A stretch of 58,547 bases of DNA. It comes from an uncultured Sulfolobales archaeon. GTDB lineage: Archaea > Thermoproteota > Thermoprotei_A > Sulfolobales > Desulfurococcaceae. The translations under genes were made by a program, and so were the position numbers. The DNA lies in assembly GCA_938045475.1 (NCBI GenBank), contig CALIML010000015.1, forward strand, positions 68,889 through 127,435. The letters run 5' to 3'. The notes under the pieces were generated by a model. It did not search any database. It was given only the letters and a program-made list of their open reading frames with translations, and was not told the origin of the DNA. Shown piece after piece: positions 16,053-25,159 of this stretch. Numbering within the stretch: position 1 is the first letter of the stretch; every line of letters begins with the position of its first letter.

Positions 16053-16823
16053 TTATATTAGTAGCTCCATTTTGCTCTTCAGTATGTTCTTTGCTTCCTC
16101 AGGATCTATTTTAACTATAGGTGCTTGCTTTAATTCCTCCACTAGTTCCTCCGGGTTTTCGCTGTAAGTGTGTACGTCTTTTAATAGCTTTACGTAAAGC
16201 CTGTACGTATCCCTAGGGCTTAGGAGGACTACTGCTTCAGCTATGCTTGCTTCACCCCTCTTCTCTAAGTCAGCTATTCCCACGTTATTCCCCTTAGAGT
16301 CCTTCAGCTGGAACACTAGGCCTCCTTCAAGGGTCTCCCCAATAGGTACTGCACTCGCTAAAACATTAGTTAAATCAACTGCTTGCACTAATGGAGCTAC
16401 TTGAGGAGTCTCCGGAGCTTTCGCTAAAGCTTCCTCAGCTTCTTCAACTGCTTCAGCAGTCGCGTAAAGCGCCTTTACTTCAGCCAGCTTAGTCTCAATA
16501 ACTCTCTTCACGGCTTCTGAAACACTTTCACCAGGCGCTCTTTTAAACAACTCTACTCTAAGAGTATCGTAGCGCCAATTGATCCTCCCGCCCTCTAAAT
16601 CGTATCGCACTCTAACTCTAACTGCATCCCCCTTCTCAGACTTGAGTTCTTCAACAATTACGTGGTATAGAACTCTATTGAGTTCAGCACTAGCTCTAGC
16701 AACCTCCCTTGAAAACTCCTTATTCTCCCTAACTCTATCTCTAAGCTGAGCAAATAAAGTCCTCCTAATCTTAACAGCGTAAGCTCCAGCTACAACTAAA
16801 CCGCTATTAAGCTCGAGTGACAT
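16053..16823 (-). CDS. Conserved crenarchaeal protein, DUF2258-like
   Basis: A 256-residue soluble protein. It begins with SGLVVAGAYAVKIRRTLFAQ, followed by a helix (RVRENKEFSREVARASAELN) and beta strands (LYHVIVEELK, VRVRVRYDLEGGRINW). A long helical segment with Ala and Glu (about residues 115-140) separates it from a C-terminal domain (ETLEGGLVFQLKDSKGNNVG and SPRDTYRLYVKLL). It matches my recollection of the DUF2258 family confined to Thermoproteota. No enzymatic motif is seen. It is divergent from the next gene. Confidence 0.6.
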   Translation of the reverse strand: MSLELNSGLVVAGAYAVKIRRTLFAQLRDRVRENKEFSREVARASAELNRVLYHVIVEELKSEKGDAVRVRVRYDLEGGRINWRYDTLRVELFKRAPGESVSEAVKRVIETKLAEVKALYATAEAVEEAEEALAKAPETPQVAPLVQAVDLTNVLASAVPIGETLEGGLVFQLKDSKGNNVGIADLEKRGEASIAEAVVLLSPRDTYRLYVKLLKDVHTYSENPEELVEELKQAPIVKIDPEEAKNILKSKMELLI

Positions 16824-16911
16824 GGACTTGCCCCTTCAACAACCTCTGGTAACATAATATATAATACACTCCATATTTAATGTTTGTTTAGAAAGCCGTC
16901 GGTGCTGTAAA

Positions 16912-17382
16912 TTGGTTGTTAAAGTACTTAGGCCTCCGCCCAGAATAAAGGTACTTGAAGCCCTGAGCTCAATAGCTGATGGGAGGATTTCAGCAGTAAA
17001 TAATGAAGCCAGGGTATCTTCATCGAGTGGCGAAAGAGAGTACCATGTTGTAGTTACAGGAGATTTAAGGGCTTACTCAAACGATAATGGAACGTTGTAT
17101 AGAGGGTATGTAGGTTATCCAATAATAGCTCTACTAATGATGAGGGGGGTTATTCCATATGATGAAGCTATAGCTAGAGCTCTATCGGGGATACCGTGGA
17201 GGACCCTTAATGAAACCTATAAGAGGTATGAAGTAGTTGAGGAAATAGTCTTAAAGAGAGCTGAGGAGAGAGGAATTTCTAGAGAAGTAGTCATGGGTTA
17301 CGTGAGCGTAGTTATGAAGAAGCTTTCGTCAATGAGGATAGTGTTTGACGACTCATTAGTGAAGCAGCAGACACTTTTTTAA
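16912..17382 (+). CDS. Conserved hypothetical protein
   Basis: A 156-residue soluble protein that I do not recognise. It has an N-terminal part RPPPRIKVLEALSSIADGRI and beta strands (EREYHVVVTGDLRAYSNDNG). A helical middle follows (YPIIALLMMRGVIPYDEAIA, GIPWRTLNETYKRYEVVEEI), and the C-terminus is basic (SVVMKKLSSMRIVF). The TTG at 16912 is the likely start. It lies 53 bases before leuS on the same strand and may be co-transcribed with it. Confidence 0.6.
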   Translation: MVVKVLRPPPRIKVLEALSSIADGRISAVNNEARVSSSSGEREYHVVVTGDLRAYSNDNGTLYRGYVGYPIIALLMMRGVIPYDEAIARALSGIPWRTLNETYKRYEVVEEIVLKRAEERGISREVVMGYVSVVMKKLSSMRIVFDDSLVKQQTLF

Positions 17383-17435
17383 AGGACCGCCATTATTTAC
17401 TCCCTTAGTTGCATCAGTAGATCAACTGCTTATAG

Positions 17436-20400
17436 GTGTCGAAAGGTATGCAGATACCTGAAGAGCTGAGGAACTTCGTTAAGTGGCTTAACGAAGCTTC
17501 ACGTAAGTGGAGCGCTAAGTGGGTTAGTGAAGGAATTTTTGAAGCAAGCCCGTTGGATAAGCCTAAGTTCCTTATAACTGCTGCATTCCCATACCCGAAT
17601 GGAGTGATGCACTTAGGGCATGCCAGGACTTACGTTATAACTGATTCATACGCTAGGTTCGCTAGAATGATTGGGTACAACGTACTGTTCCCAATGGGCT
17701 TCCACTACACTGGAACACCAGTGCTATCAATGGCTGACGCTGTTAGAGAAGGGGATCAGCAGACAATAAAGCTCTTCAGGGAGGTCTACAACATACCTCT
17801 GGAAGTTATTGAGAAGATGTCTGACCCCGTATTTATGGTAAAGTACTTCCACGAGGAAATGAAGGAGTCAATGAAGATCCTTGGTCTATCGATAGACTGG
17901 AGGAGGGAGTTTACTTCAGTAGACAGGGACTTCAGCAGCTTCATAAAGTGGCAGTTCACTAAGCTCTTCAACAAGAACTACATTACTAGGGGAACCCACC
18001 CAGTTGGATGGGATCCAGTTATTGAAACGCCCGTTGGAATGCACGATACGAAGGGTGATGTGGAGCCTGAAGTAGAGAAGTTCACATTGCTTTACTTCAA
18101 GGACTCTAATGGCGTAACATACCCTGCTGCTACGCTAAGGCCTGAGACTGTTTTCGGGGCAGTCAATGTATGGGTTAACCCAAGTGGAACTTACGTTGAA
18201 GCAGTCGTTGATGGAGCTAATTGGGTCGTTAGTATAGAAGCTGTTGAAAAACTAAGGCTGCAGCTCCATAAAGTCAGCGTATTAAGGGAATTTAAGGGCG
18301 TTGAGCTACTTGGCAAAAGACTTAAAAACCCTGCTACAGGAGCCCTCATCCCTATTCTCCCAGCGGAATTCGTGGATACTGATACGGCTACAGGAATAGT
18401 TATGAGTGTTCCAGCCCACGCCCCCTACGACTACGTTGCCTTAAGAGAGCTCGTTCAGCGAGAAGAGCTAGTTAAGGAAATGAATGTAGATCCCGAGGAG
18501 CTCAAGCCTGTGAGTGTCATTGAAATGCCCGGGGGCTTAAAAGCAATGGCTATAGAAGTTGTTGAAAAAATGAGTATATCAAGTCAATTCGACTACAGCA
18601 AGCTTGATGAAGCTACTAGAGAGGTCTATAGAGAGGAGTTTAAGCATGGATTCATGCTGAATGAAGTAGTGAATAGAGTTAAACCAGACCTCTTAAAGGA
18701 GTATGGATGGAATTACATAGATGAAGTATCTGTTGAAATATGTGGAAAGCCCGTCAGTATAGCTAGAGCAAAGACTGTTGAAATACTTTCTAAGAAGGGG
18801 CTTGCATCAGAGATGTATGAAGTAGTGAACAAGCCTGTCTACAGTAGGTGGGGTAATAAAGTCGTTGTAAAGATCCTGGAGAACCAGTGGTTCATAGACT
18901 ACAGCAACGCGGAGTGGAAGAACTTAGCTAGAGAAGCTTCAAAGAATATTAAGATAATCCCTGAAGAGCTTAAAAGAGAACTTTACGAAGCAGTAGAGTG
19001 GGTTAGTAAAAGAGCTTGCGCTAGGACTAGGGGGCTTGGAACAAGGCTTCCCTGGGACGAGGAGTGGATTATTGAAAGCCTCAGCGACTCAACAATATAC
19101 ATGGCTTTCTACACAGTCAACTACTTACTGAGGAGGAGCGGGGTTAGAGCCGATCAACTTATAGAGGAAGTGTGGGATTACATAGCGTTAGGCGAAGGAA
19201 ATCCTGTTGAACTATCTGAGAAAACAGGTATTCCAGTTGAAGCATTGCTTGAAGCTAGAAGGGAGTTCGACTACTGGTACCCCGTTGACTCAAGACACAG
19301 TGGAAAGGACTTAATAAAGAATCACTTAACCTTCTACATATACAACCACGCAGCTATATTTCCAAGGGATAAGTGGCCTAAGCAGATCGTTGTAAACGGC
19401 TATATACTCTACCGTGGACAGAAGATGAGTAAAAGCCTGTTGAACGTTGTGCCGGCTAGAAAGCTCGCTGAAGAAATGTCTCCAGATGGACTAAGGCTTT
19501 CGCTAGCTATGCTAAGTGAAGTAGACCAGGACTTGGACTTCAACGAAGGCACTGCTATAACTATAGTCCAGCAATTACAGAAGATCTATGAACTTATAGC
19601 TAGTCAAGCTGAGTTAATCAAGTCATCTAACGACATTATCCCCGAGAACCTAGGGCTCGAGGACCTATGGATCCTTGCTAAAGTGAAGACTTTATCTGAA
19701 TCAATTAAAGAAGACTTAGGTAGAGTTAAAGTACGCAGTGCCGCTACAAAGATCTACTATGTATTCGAGGACTGTGTAAGGACTTATCTAGAACTACTAA
19801 AGTTCAGGAAGAGTGAAGTGAATAATGCTGGTGCAGTAATTAAAAGAGTCGTTGATTCATGGATCAAGATGATGAATCCGTTCACTCCCTACTTAGCTGA
19901 AGAGCTCTGGAGAATGGTTGGTGGAGAGGGCTATGTATCGCTCCAGGGGTGGCCATCAATAGATGACCTTCCAGGAATGAATGAGGCGCTGCTTGCATTT
20001 GAGTACTTAGAGAGACTTATAAGCGATGTGAGGGAGATAACGAAGCTGTACGAGAGGAAACCATCTAAAATAACTATAGCTGTCGCCCCGAGAGAGCACT
20101 GTGGCTTGTTGAGGAAAGCAGCTGACTATATTGCTCAAGGGAGGAGTGTAAGGGAGTTTATTAAGGATGTAGTGAGTGAAGCTAGAGAAAAGGAGTGGGC
20201 TGCTAACTACTCGAGGAGAGTATATGAAGTTGCCTCAAGTCTGCAGCCCGATGTACTAAAGCTTGTACTCAAGGCTGATTTAGATGAGGAGAGAGTAGTT
20301 GGCGAAATGAAGGAGTGGATCGAGTCACAGCTAGGTGCATCAGTAGAGCTATCAGTAATGGATGTAAAGGCTAAGGGGTTGAAGAAGGTTGCAGTTCCAT

Positions 20401-20438
20401 TTAGGCCAGCTATATTCATTGAATTTAGTGAACAATAA
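17436..20438 (+). CDS. leuS: Leucyl-tRNA synthetase, archaeal type
   Basis: The 1000 residues match archaeal/eukaryotic-type LeuRS. The class I signatures are present: FPYPNGVMHLGHARTY (HIGH motif, residues 51-66) and GQKMSKSLLN (KMSKS, about 663-667). The editing domain has TLRPETVFGAVNVWVNP and VPAHAPYDYVALREL. The GTG at 17436 starts the frame; an ATG four codons on (17448) is an alternative. It overlaps the convergent gene at 20425 by 14 bases. Confidence 0.95.
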   Translation: MSKGMQIPEELRNFVKWLNEASRKWSAKWVSEGIFEASPLDKPKFLITAAFPYPNGVMHLGHARTYVITDSYARFARMIGYNVLFPMGFHYTGTPVLSMADAVREGDQQTIKLFREVYNIPLEVIEKMSDPVFMVKYFHEEMKESMKILGLSIDWRREFTSVDRDFSSFIKWQFTKLFNKNYITRGTHPVGWDPVIETPVGMHDTKGDVEPEVEKFTLLYFKDSNGVTYPAATLRPETVFGAVNVWVNPSGTYVEAVVDGANWVVSIEAVEKLRLQLHKVSVLREFKGVELLGKRLKNPATGALIPILPAEFVDTDTATGIVMSVPAHAPYDYVALRELVQREELVKEMNVDPEELKPVSVIEMPGGLKAMAIEVVEKMSISSQFDYSKLDEATREVYREEFKHGFMLNEVVNRVKPDLLKEYGWNYIDEVSVEICGKPVSIARAKTVEILSKKGLASEMYEVVNKPVYSRWGNKVVVKILENQWFIDYSNAEWKNLAREASKNIKIIPEELKRELYEAVEWVSKRACARTRGLGTRLPWDEEWIIESLSDSTIYMAFYTVNYLLRRSGVRADQLIEEVWDYIALGEGNPVELSEKTGIPVEALLEARREFDYWYPVDSRHSGKDLIKNHLTFYIYNHAAIFPRDKWPKQIVVNGYILYRGQKMSKSLLNVVPARKLAEEMSPDGLRLSLAMLSEVDQDLDFNEGTAITIVQQLQKIYELIASQAELIKSSNDIIPENLGLEDLWILAKVKTLSESIKEDLGRVKVRSAATKIYYVFEDCVRTYLELLKFRKSEVNNAGAVIKRVVDSWIKMMNPFTPYLAEELWRMVGGEGYVSLQGWPSIDDLPGMNEALLAFEYLERLISDVREITKLYERKPSKITIAVAPREHCGLLRKAADYIAQGRSVREFIKDVVSEAREKEWAANYSRRVYEVASSLQPDVLKLVLKADLDEERVVGEMKEWIESQLGASVELSVMDVKAKGLKKVAVPFRPAIFIEFSEQ

Positions 20439-21096
20439 GGCGCCCATTGCTTATCGTTATGTAGCCCCTCTTAACTAATTCACTCAATATGTCTCTTGCG
20501 CTGCTCCTCTTAATCTTCATGCCGTAAGATATTATGTCAAGCGCGTCCTTAATGCTTAGTGCACCGTAGTCCACTGTCCCCTGCCTAAGCATTCTTAGGG
20601 CCTCTCTATAAGCTCCTTCAATAGGCTGGGAGAGCCCTACGTAGTTTAAGCTAATGGTTACCCTAAGTGAAACTTCCCTAACTTTAATAGCGAACTCTCT
20701 TCCATGCAGCCTCTTCAAGTAAGCTTTACGCCATGGATATAGGCGTTTCACTGAAGCCGCCTTAGCGCCCTCATGGCTTGTTGAAGCAAGAGCATTGCAG
20801 ACCTCGCGTGGACCTGGGAGAGTACTTGGATCTATTAGTATCACGTATTCCTCAGGACCGGCACTCCAAGACTCTGCGCTCTCAATTACATATATGTTCT
20901 CCAGCCGCGCATCATTAACTATGTTTTCCTTAAGTATGTCTAGGAGCTCCGTTCTCCAGCTCCTCGTTGAAGCTATGTAGACTGTCTTATTTATTGAGGC
21001 AAGAAGAGCTAAGTAGATTGAAATGATGTCCCTAGCCCAAGCTTCATGACCTATGAGGATCCACGTGCCTTTAAGGAAAGTCCACGGGAACTTCAC
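20425..21096 (-). CDS. Unknown protein with C-terminal winged helix
   Basis: A 223-residue protein. The N-terminal 100 residues look like a Rossmann or RecA-type fold without a P-loop (TWILIGHEAWARDIISIYLA, KTVYIASTRSWRTELLDIL, EEYVILIDPSTLPGPREV). A basic middle (KRLYPWRKAYLKRLHGREFA) leads to a C-terminal winged-helix-like part (ALSIKDALDIISYGMKIKRS, ARDILSELVKRGYITISNGR). I do not recognise the family; nucleic-acid binding is likely from the C-domain. Convergent with leuS, overlapping by 14 bases. Confidence 0.6.
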   Translation of the reverse strand: MKFPWTFLKGTWILIGHEAWARDIISIYLALLASINKTVYIASTRSWRTELLDILKENIVNDARLENIYVIESAESWSAGPEEYVILIDPSTLPGPREVCNALASTSHEGAKAASVKRLYPWRKAYLKRLHGREFAIKVREVSLRVTISLNYVGLSQPIEGAYREALRMLRQGTVDYGALSIKDALDIISYGMKIKRSSARDILSELVKRGYITISNGRLIVH

Positions 21097-21213
21097 TTCT
21101 TACACCATGTATTCACTTACACAGCCCTCTACTAGAGTAGCTATGACCCTGTAATTAACTTAAGTATTTTGAGACGCGTAAGTTAGTTAGTGTTAACGCT
21201 GGGTGGCGTTATT

Positions 21214-22215
21214 GTGAAGAACTACTATCTCGACTGGCATAAAATGATTGAGAGAGCTGTGGATTCCTGGGGCAAAGTATCAGTGAGCTTTAAACCTAGG
21301 GCAATAGCTATAACAGGTATGGGTGGAAGCGGCTGTGTTGGAGACTACGTTGAAGCACTTGCCTCTAGTAGAGAAGGCTTCGGCTCTCCAATAATTGTTG
21401 TAAAGAGCTCCAGCCTCCCTAAATACGTTGCGGGAAGCGATTTAGTCTTTGCCGTAAGTTATAGTGGAGACACTATTGAAACAATAATGGCCTTCGGGGA
21501 GGCTTTGAGGAGAGGCGCGAGAGTAGTAGCTATTACTAGTGGAGGTATGCTGGAAGAATGCTCGAAAATCCGTGGAGTGCCTGTTGTAAAAGTATCAGAA
21601 GGCCTTGTCCCACGGGCAGCACTACCTGAAATGCTCATCGGCATCCTTGGAGTACTCGACTCAATGAACTTAACCCTGGCCTCAAGGGATGAAGTAGTTG
21701 AGCTAGCTCAATTCATTGGCGAAAGATCGTTAGATGCAGTTAACGAAGCTAAAGCCTTAGCCAACTTCATATATGAAAGCTCAAGCAACTTAGTTATAGC
21801 TACTCACACCCCCCTTGAAGTAATAGCTGTTAGAGGGAAGAATGAGTTGAATGAAAATGCTAAAATACTAGTTAAAGTGGAGGTGGCGCCTGAATGGGCT
21901 CATAACGACATCGTTGGTTGGGAGAACCCGTTCACAAGGAATTGGGCCGCCATAACTATAGCTGACCCAGGCAATATTCTTGGAGCAAGGCTTGTTGAAT
22001 TCATGGAATCGATCTACGTTAAGAGCGGGGTGAAGGTGCATAAGCTGTTGCTTAAAGGCTCAAATCTCCTTGAAAAGCTTATTTATGGAAGCCTAGTCCT
22101 CGGGCTTGCAAGCGTTGAATTAGCCGAGCTGAGGGGCTTAAATCCTCTTGAGACTAAGGGCATAGCTTTATACAAGAAGTTCCTAAGGGAAATCGCTGAA
22201 GAGAAACCCTGTTAG
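21214..22215 (+). CDS. Bifunctional phosphoglucose/phosphomannose isomerase
   Basis: Crenarchaeal-type Pgi/Pmi that interconverts glucose-6-phosphate or mannose-6-phosphate with fructose-6-phosphate. It is a SIS-domain protein: AIAITGMGGSGCVGDYVEAL, LVFAVSYSGDTIETIMAFGE, ARVVAITSGG, the family's KVSEGLVPRAALPEM and VAPEWAHNDIVGWENP. I prefer the GTG at 21214 (MKNYYLDWHKM) over the GTG at 21190 because GGTGGC lies eight bases upstream and the protein then begins like its family. The 3' end overlaps the convergent prenyltransferase gene by 33 bases. Confidence 0.88.
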   Translation: MKNYYLDWHKMIERAVDSWGKVSVSFKPRAIAITGMGGSGCVGDYVEALASSREGFGSPIIVVKSSSLPKYVAGSDLVFAVSYSGDTIETIMAFGEALRRGARVVAITSGGMLEECSKIRGVPVVKVSEGLVPRAALPEMLIGILGVLDSMNLTLASRDEVVELAQFIGERSLDAVNEAKALANFIYESSSNLVIATHTPLEVIAVRGKNELNENAKILVKVEVAPEWAHNDIVGWENPFTRNWAAITIADPGNILGARLVEFMESIYVKSGVKVHKLLLKGSNLLEKLIYGSLVLGLASVELAELRGLNPLETKGIALYKKFLREIAEEKPC

Positions 22216-23031
22216 TGCAAAGAGCATTGAGTACATCATTGTTTTTCTAGCTTTTTGAGCAACCTCGCTCACGGGCCTTCGGAGAACTTTAACGGCAGCC
22301 GATGAAAATGCTGCTCCGCTTAATCCAAGAATCACTGTATACAGTGATCGAGCGAAGCCTGCTAACCCAATTACTATAGCTAGTAGAGTCCCTGATATAG
22401 CTAGTGCTAGAGATAGTTTTGCAGCAAGCTCTCTTCCGAAAACAGTTGTAACGGTTTGATACCCTTTAGCTCTATCGCCTATTTCATCAGCTATGCTCTT
22501 TACAAACTCCCTAGATGTATTTATTAAGAACACCACTGCGGAGAAAAGGGCTATGAATACAAACCTTTCTCCACTACTCATCGAGAGTGAGTAGCCGTAA
22601 ATAAATGGGCCCGTAGTAGCTATGCTTACAAAGAAGTGGCTAAACCACTTATTCCTAAGGAAGTTATACGCATATGCAATAATGGAGTATGCAGCTGCCG
22701 TTAAAAGAGCCTGTGGATTAGACAACGTATTTAACAATACTCCGAGCACTAGTGAAGCCATACTAAAGTATTCTACTGACCTTGGATTAAATAACCCCCT
22801 TGGCAGGGGCTTCCAAGGCTTATTTATTCTATCGACCTCTAAGTCAACTACATCGTTAATAAGCATTGAGGCTGATGAAATGAGGAACCCTGTTAGAAAA
22901 CCTATCAATATTGAAGAAACTGACTTAATTGCATACCTATTAATTACGAACGCTGTGAATAAGACTGCTGCACCAGTCATAACTGAGTTAAGGGGTCTCG
23001 TCATCTTGATGAATTCTACGGCTTTCCCCAA
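22183..23031 (-). CDS. UbiA-family prenyltransferase, probable DGGGP synthase
   Basis: A 282-residue integral membrane enzyme of the UbiA superfamily, probably the digeranylgeranylglyceryl phosphate synthase that attaches the second chain of archaeal lipids. The first Asp-rich motif is SASMLINDVVDLEVDRINKP, followed by the typical WKPLPRG. The second is FVKSIADEIGDRAKGYQTV. Eight or so hydrophobic segments fit the fold. Because other UbiA enzymes make haem or quinones, the lipid role rests on the short length, motif form and archaeal context. Confidence 0.82.
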   Translation of the reverse strand: MGKAVEFIKMTRPLNSVMTGAAVLFTAFVINRYAIKSVSSILIGFLTGFLISSASMLINDVVDLEVDRINKPWKPLPRGLFNPRSVEYFSMASLVLGVLLNTLSNPQALLTAAAYSIIAYAYNFLRNKWFSHFFVSIATTGPFIYGYSLSMSSGERFVFIALFSAVVFLINTSREFVKSIADEIGDRAKGYQTVTTVFGRELAAKLSLALAISGTLLAIVIGLAGFARSLYTVILGLSGAAFSSAAVKVLRRPVSEVAQKARKTMMYSMLFALTGFLFSDFP

Positions 23032-23124
23032 ATAGATTCCACCTAAGCCTATGAACTTCTAACGCTCACTACTTCATTATTGTGCTAAAAATATTTTTGT
23101 CCGGAAAAGAATAGCTTTACTTCA

Positions 23125-23180
23125 GTGATGAAACGATGGTCTCTTGAGCTAGCAGCTATGAAGAGCATTCCCCTCACTGA
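23125..23180 (+). ncRNA. Weak C/D-box sRNA candidate
   Basis: GTGATGA (23125-23131) is a perfect C box and CTGA (23177-23180) a perfect D box, 56 nt in total. Between them TTGA (23144-23147) and TATGAAG (23157-23163) are degenerate D' and C' boxes, leaving guides of 12-13 bases (AACGATGGTCTC and AGCATTCCCCTCA). The internal boxes are poor, so chance is a real alternative. Confidence 0.3.
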
Positions 23181-23640
23181 GCAGATTTACGGGATTCATT
23201 TAAGCTTGGCCAAGCCTTATTCAAAGTGGTATTTCAGCGGTTGCTGAACAGTTGGCTTTATATTGTTTTCCTCAATTGTTTGTTGTGATGAGTGTATTGT
23301 TTAGAGAGTGCTCTGGGAGTGCTTCACTGCCGCCCCTGAAATCAGTCCGTGAAGCATTAAGGCGGAAGTGGAACGAGTAGTTAACACTACCCGACAATGG
23401 TCCAAGAGATCTATAGGCCTCTTAATATTGCTGCCGGCTCCACTAGATCACTTAATTGCTTCAGTATGCGCCTCTTTCAAGAAGTCTCTCCTCAATAGGT
23501 GTATTCCTAGCATACCACTATAGAGGTTTCTACTGATTCTACGCAATTGAATTTGCTTAGTATTAGTGAAGTGCTCGCTAAATGCTCACTCTCAAGGATA
23601 TTTACTATAGCGAACTTCTCCCGTCTCTGAATACAGTTCT

Positions 23641-23766
23641 GGCCTATCGTTATCCTTCGTTACGCTAGGCCTTCCCCTCGTGGAGGCTTTCTGAGCGAAT
23701 GGGTGCTTCCCCCATCCTGAGTTGGGGGCTTCATCACTCATGCTCTTTCGGCGCTAATTCCCTTGC
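23641..23766 (-). mobile_element. Possible right-end relic of an IS200/IS605 (TnpB) element, omega-RNA-like hairpins
   Basis: On the minus strand a frame ends SPQLRMGEAPIRSESLHEG, then KA and a stop at 23665. The Pro/Glu/Ala-Arg-Gly character resembles the tails of archaeal TnpB proteins, where coding and guide-RNA scaffold overlap. The same DNA folds into three successive hairpins: CCCCCA/TGGGGG (23709-23728), CCTC/GAGG (23676-23686) and GGCCTATCG/CGCTAGGCC (23641-23671). No upstream TnpB catalytic domain survives. The family call is tentative. Confidence 0.35.
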
Positions 23767-23958
23767 AGTAGAAGCCTTAATTCTTCCGCTAAGCGACTTT
23801 TACTGAATGCAGATAGCATTCATTAGTACCGGTGTATAACTCATGTATAGCACGTGTATTATTGGATCATTTAAATTATCTGGAAAAAACTTTATTGAGT
23901 AAATGTAGTGGGAGTTTAATAAGTGATGGGCCGCATTATTTATAGTTGCAAAGGTAAT

Positions 23959-23978
23959 ACCCATAAGTAGTTATGGGT
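23959..23978 (+). promoter_or_regulatory. Perfect 8-bp hairpin immediately before gar1
   Basis: ACCCATAA, loop GTAG, TTATGGGT. The stem ends eight bases before the gar1 ATG at 23986 and lies close to the expected transcription start, since a TATA-like TTATTTATAG is at about 23936-23945. It could be an operator, or an RNA hairpin that hides the translation start. Confidence 0.5.
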
Positions 23979-23985
23979 GTTTTTA

Positions 23986-24273
23986 ATGAGGCTTCTAGGA
24001 GAGGTTCTACACGTGACTAGGGGGGGTCTAATAATCCTTAAAAGCTTAACTAAGAAGCCTGAGCAGACGCTTAACGCTATAGTCGTAGATCGCTCTATGA
24101 ATAGAATTGGAGTAATAATTGATGTAATAGGACCAGTGGAGTCCCCATTCATAGTAGTGAAGCCCTCGTCAGCTGAAGCCATTAAACTAATTGAAGGCTT
24201 AGGCAAGCCGATTCTCTACTATATTAGAAGGGCTCGGGGAAAGCGGGGCGGTAAGCATGATCTTCGAGCATAA
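23986..24273 (+). CDS. gar1: H/ACA RNP protein Gar1
   Basis: About 95 residues with the compact Gar1 beta-barrel: LLGEVLHVTRGGLIIL, LNAIVVDRSMNRIGVIIDVI, then GPVESPFIVVKP and a basic C-terminus (RRARGKRGGKHD). Gar1 binds Cbf5 in H/ACA guide particles that make pseudouridine in rRNA. The ATG at 23986 (MRLLGEV) is chosen over the upstream GTG at 23977, which overlaps the leader hairpin. It overlaps the start of the TFB gene by 17 bases; gar1-tfb is a known archaeal gene pair. Confidence 0.88.
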   Translation: MRLLGEVLHVTRGGLIILKSLTKKPEQTLNAIVVDRSMNRIGVIIDVIGPVESPFIVVKPSSAEAIKLIEGLGKPILYYIRRARGKRGGKHDLRA

Positions 24274-25159
24274 GTCAATTAAATGCCCCAATTGCGGTTC
24301 AACAAACATAATATTTGATGACTCTCGCGCAGAGTATGTATGCATTAACTGCGGCCTTGTATTAGATGAGAGAGCCATCGATCACGGTAGGGAGTGGAGG
24401 TCTTTTAACGATAAAAGTGATGGCTCAAGGGCTAGGACAGGTGTTCCACTGACAAACGCAATTCATGATAGAGGTATTTGCACAACATTTAATCCATCTG
24501 AATTCAGATCTAATGCGCTTAGAATTAAAGCTAAGCGATTGATAAGAGTTCAGAGGAAGATTAGGGTTGGAAAGAAAGATAGAGTTATGGAGGTCGGGCT
24601 TGAATACTTGAATAAATACGCTTCTAAACTAGATTTACCTGGGTACGTTAGGGAGGAAGCAAGTAGATTGCTTAGAAGAGCTCTCAGCGATGTATCCATG
24701 AGGAAGAAGTCCATAGCTTCCATGGCTGCGGCTTCAATATACTTAGCATGCAAGCAGTATAATTTGCCAACGACTCTGCGCTCCATTTCCAAAGCCCTCA
24801 GCATAGCTGAGAAGGACTTGTGGAATGCTGAAAAGAGGCTCATAGAGCTGGTGAGGGCCCTGCCTTCAGTTCAACAAGACCCCGTTCTCTATATACCTAA
24901 GTTAATTAAGGATCTTAATCTTAATCAGAGGACCTACTCCATAGCTATGGAAATCGTTAGGGCGTCTAGAGGAGTTGATTTAAGCATTGGGAGAGGCCCC
25001 ATAGGTCTTGCTGCAGCCGTTGTTTACATGGCTTCAATACTGAACGATGAGAGGAGAACTCAGCAGGAGGTAGCCTCTCTATGCAATGTATCTGATGTAA
25101 CTATAAGGAATAGGTATGGGGACTTAGTGGATAAGCTTGACATAGTTGTGTCACTGTAA
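24257..25159 (+). CDS. tfb: Transcription initiation factor IIB (TFB)
   Basis: A 300-residue basal factor that bridges TBP-DNA and RNA polymerase. The N-terminal zinc ribbon is CPNCGSTNIIFDDSRAEYVC followed by INCGLVLDERAIDHG. The B-finger/linker region has REWRSFNDKSDGSRARTGVP. Two cyclin repeats follow, each with a typical core (MAAASIYLACKQYNLPTTLR and GLAAAVVYMASILNDERRTQ), and the BRE-reading helix-turn-helix lies at the end (SLCNVSDVTIRNRYGDL). Full length, ATG start. Its last nine bases overlap the end of the convergent TFE-beta gene. Confidence 0.95.
   Translation: MIFEHKSIKCPNCGSTNIIFDDSRAEYVCINCGLVLDERAIDHGREWRSFNDKSDGSRARTGVPLTNAIHDRGICTTFNPSEFRSNALRIKAKRLIRVQRKIRVGKKDRVMEVGLEYLNKYASKLDLPGYVREEASRLLRRALSDVSMRKKSIASMAAASIYLACKQYNLPTTLRSISKALSIAEKDLWNAEKRLIELVRALPSVQQDPVLYIPKLIKDLNLNQRTYSIAMEIVRASRGVDLSIGRGPIGLAAAVVYMASILNDERRTQQEVASLCNVSDVTIRNRYGDLVDKLDIVVSL

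Larger units (their letters stand above)
23032..23958. other. Gene-free 0.9-kb region with structured elements
   Basis: No intact gene is visible. It contains a weak C/D-box candidate at 23125-23180, a second GTGATGA...CTGA pair at 23285-23339, and a cluster of three hairpins with a transposase-tail-like frame at 23641-23766. A 30-codon plus-strand frame starting MSVLFRECSGSASLPPL (about 23289) has no known family. The end of the stretch (about 23935-23945, TTATTTATAG) is probably the gar1 TATA box. Confidence 0.45.

Noticed and set aside
23285-23339. Second GTGATGA...CTGA pair as a C/D sRNA
   Set aside because: The ends fit, but no acceptable internal C' and D' boxes are visible and the spacing of guides is poor.
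23940-24206. 88-codon minus-strand frame opposite gar1
   Set aside because: It is the antisense of a clear Gar1 frame, has no family resemblance, and the plus strand has a proper start and a known partner (tfb).
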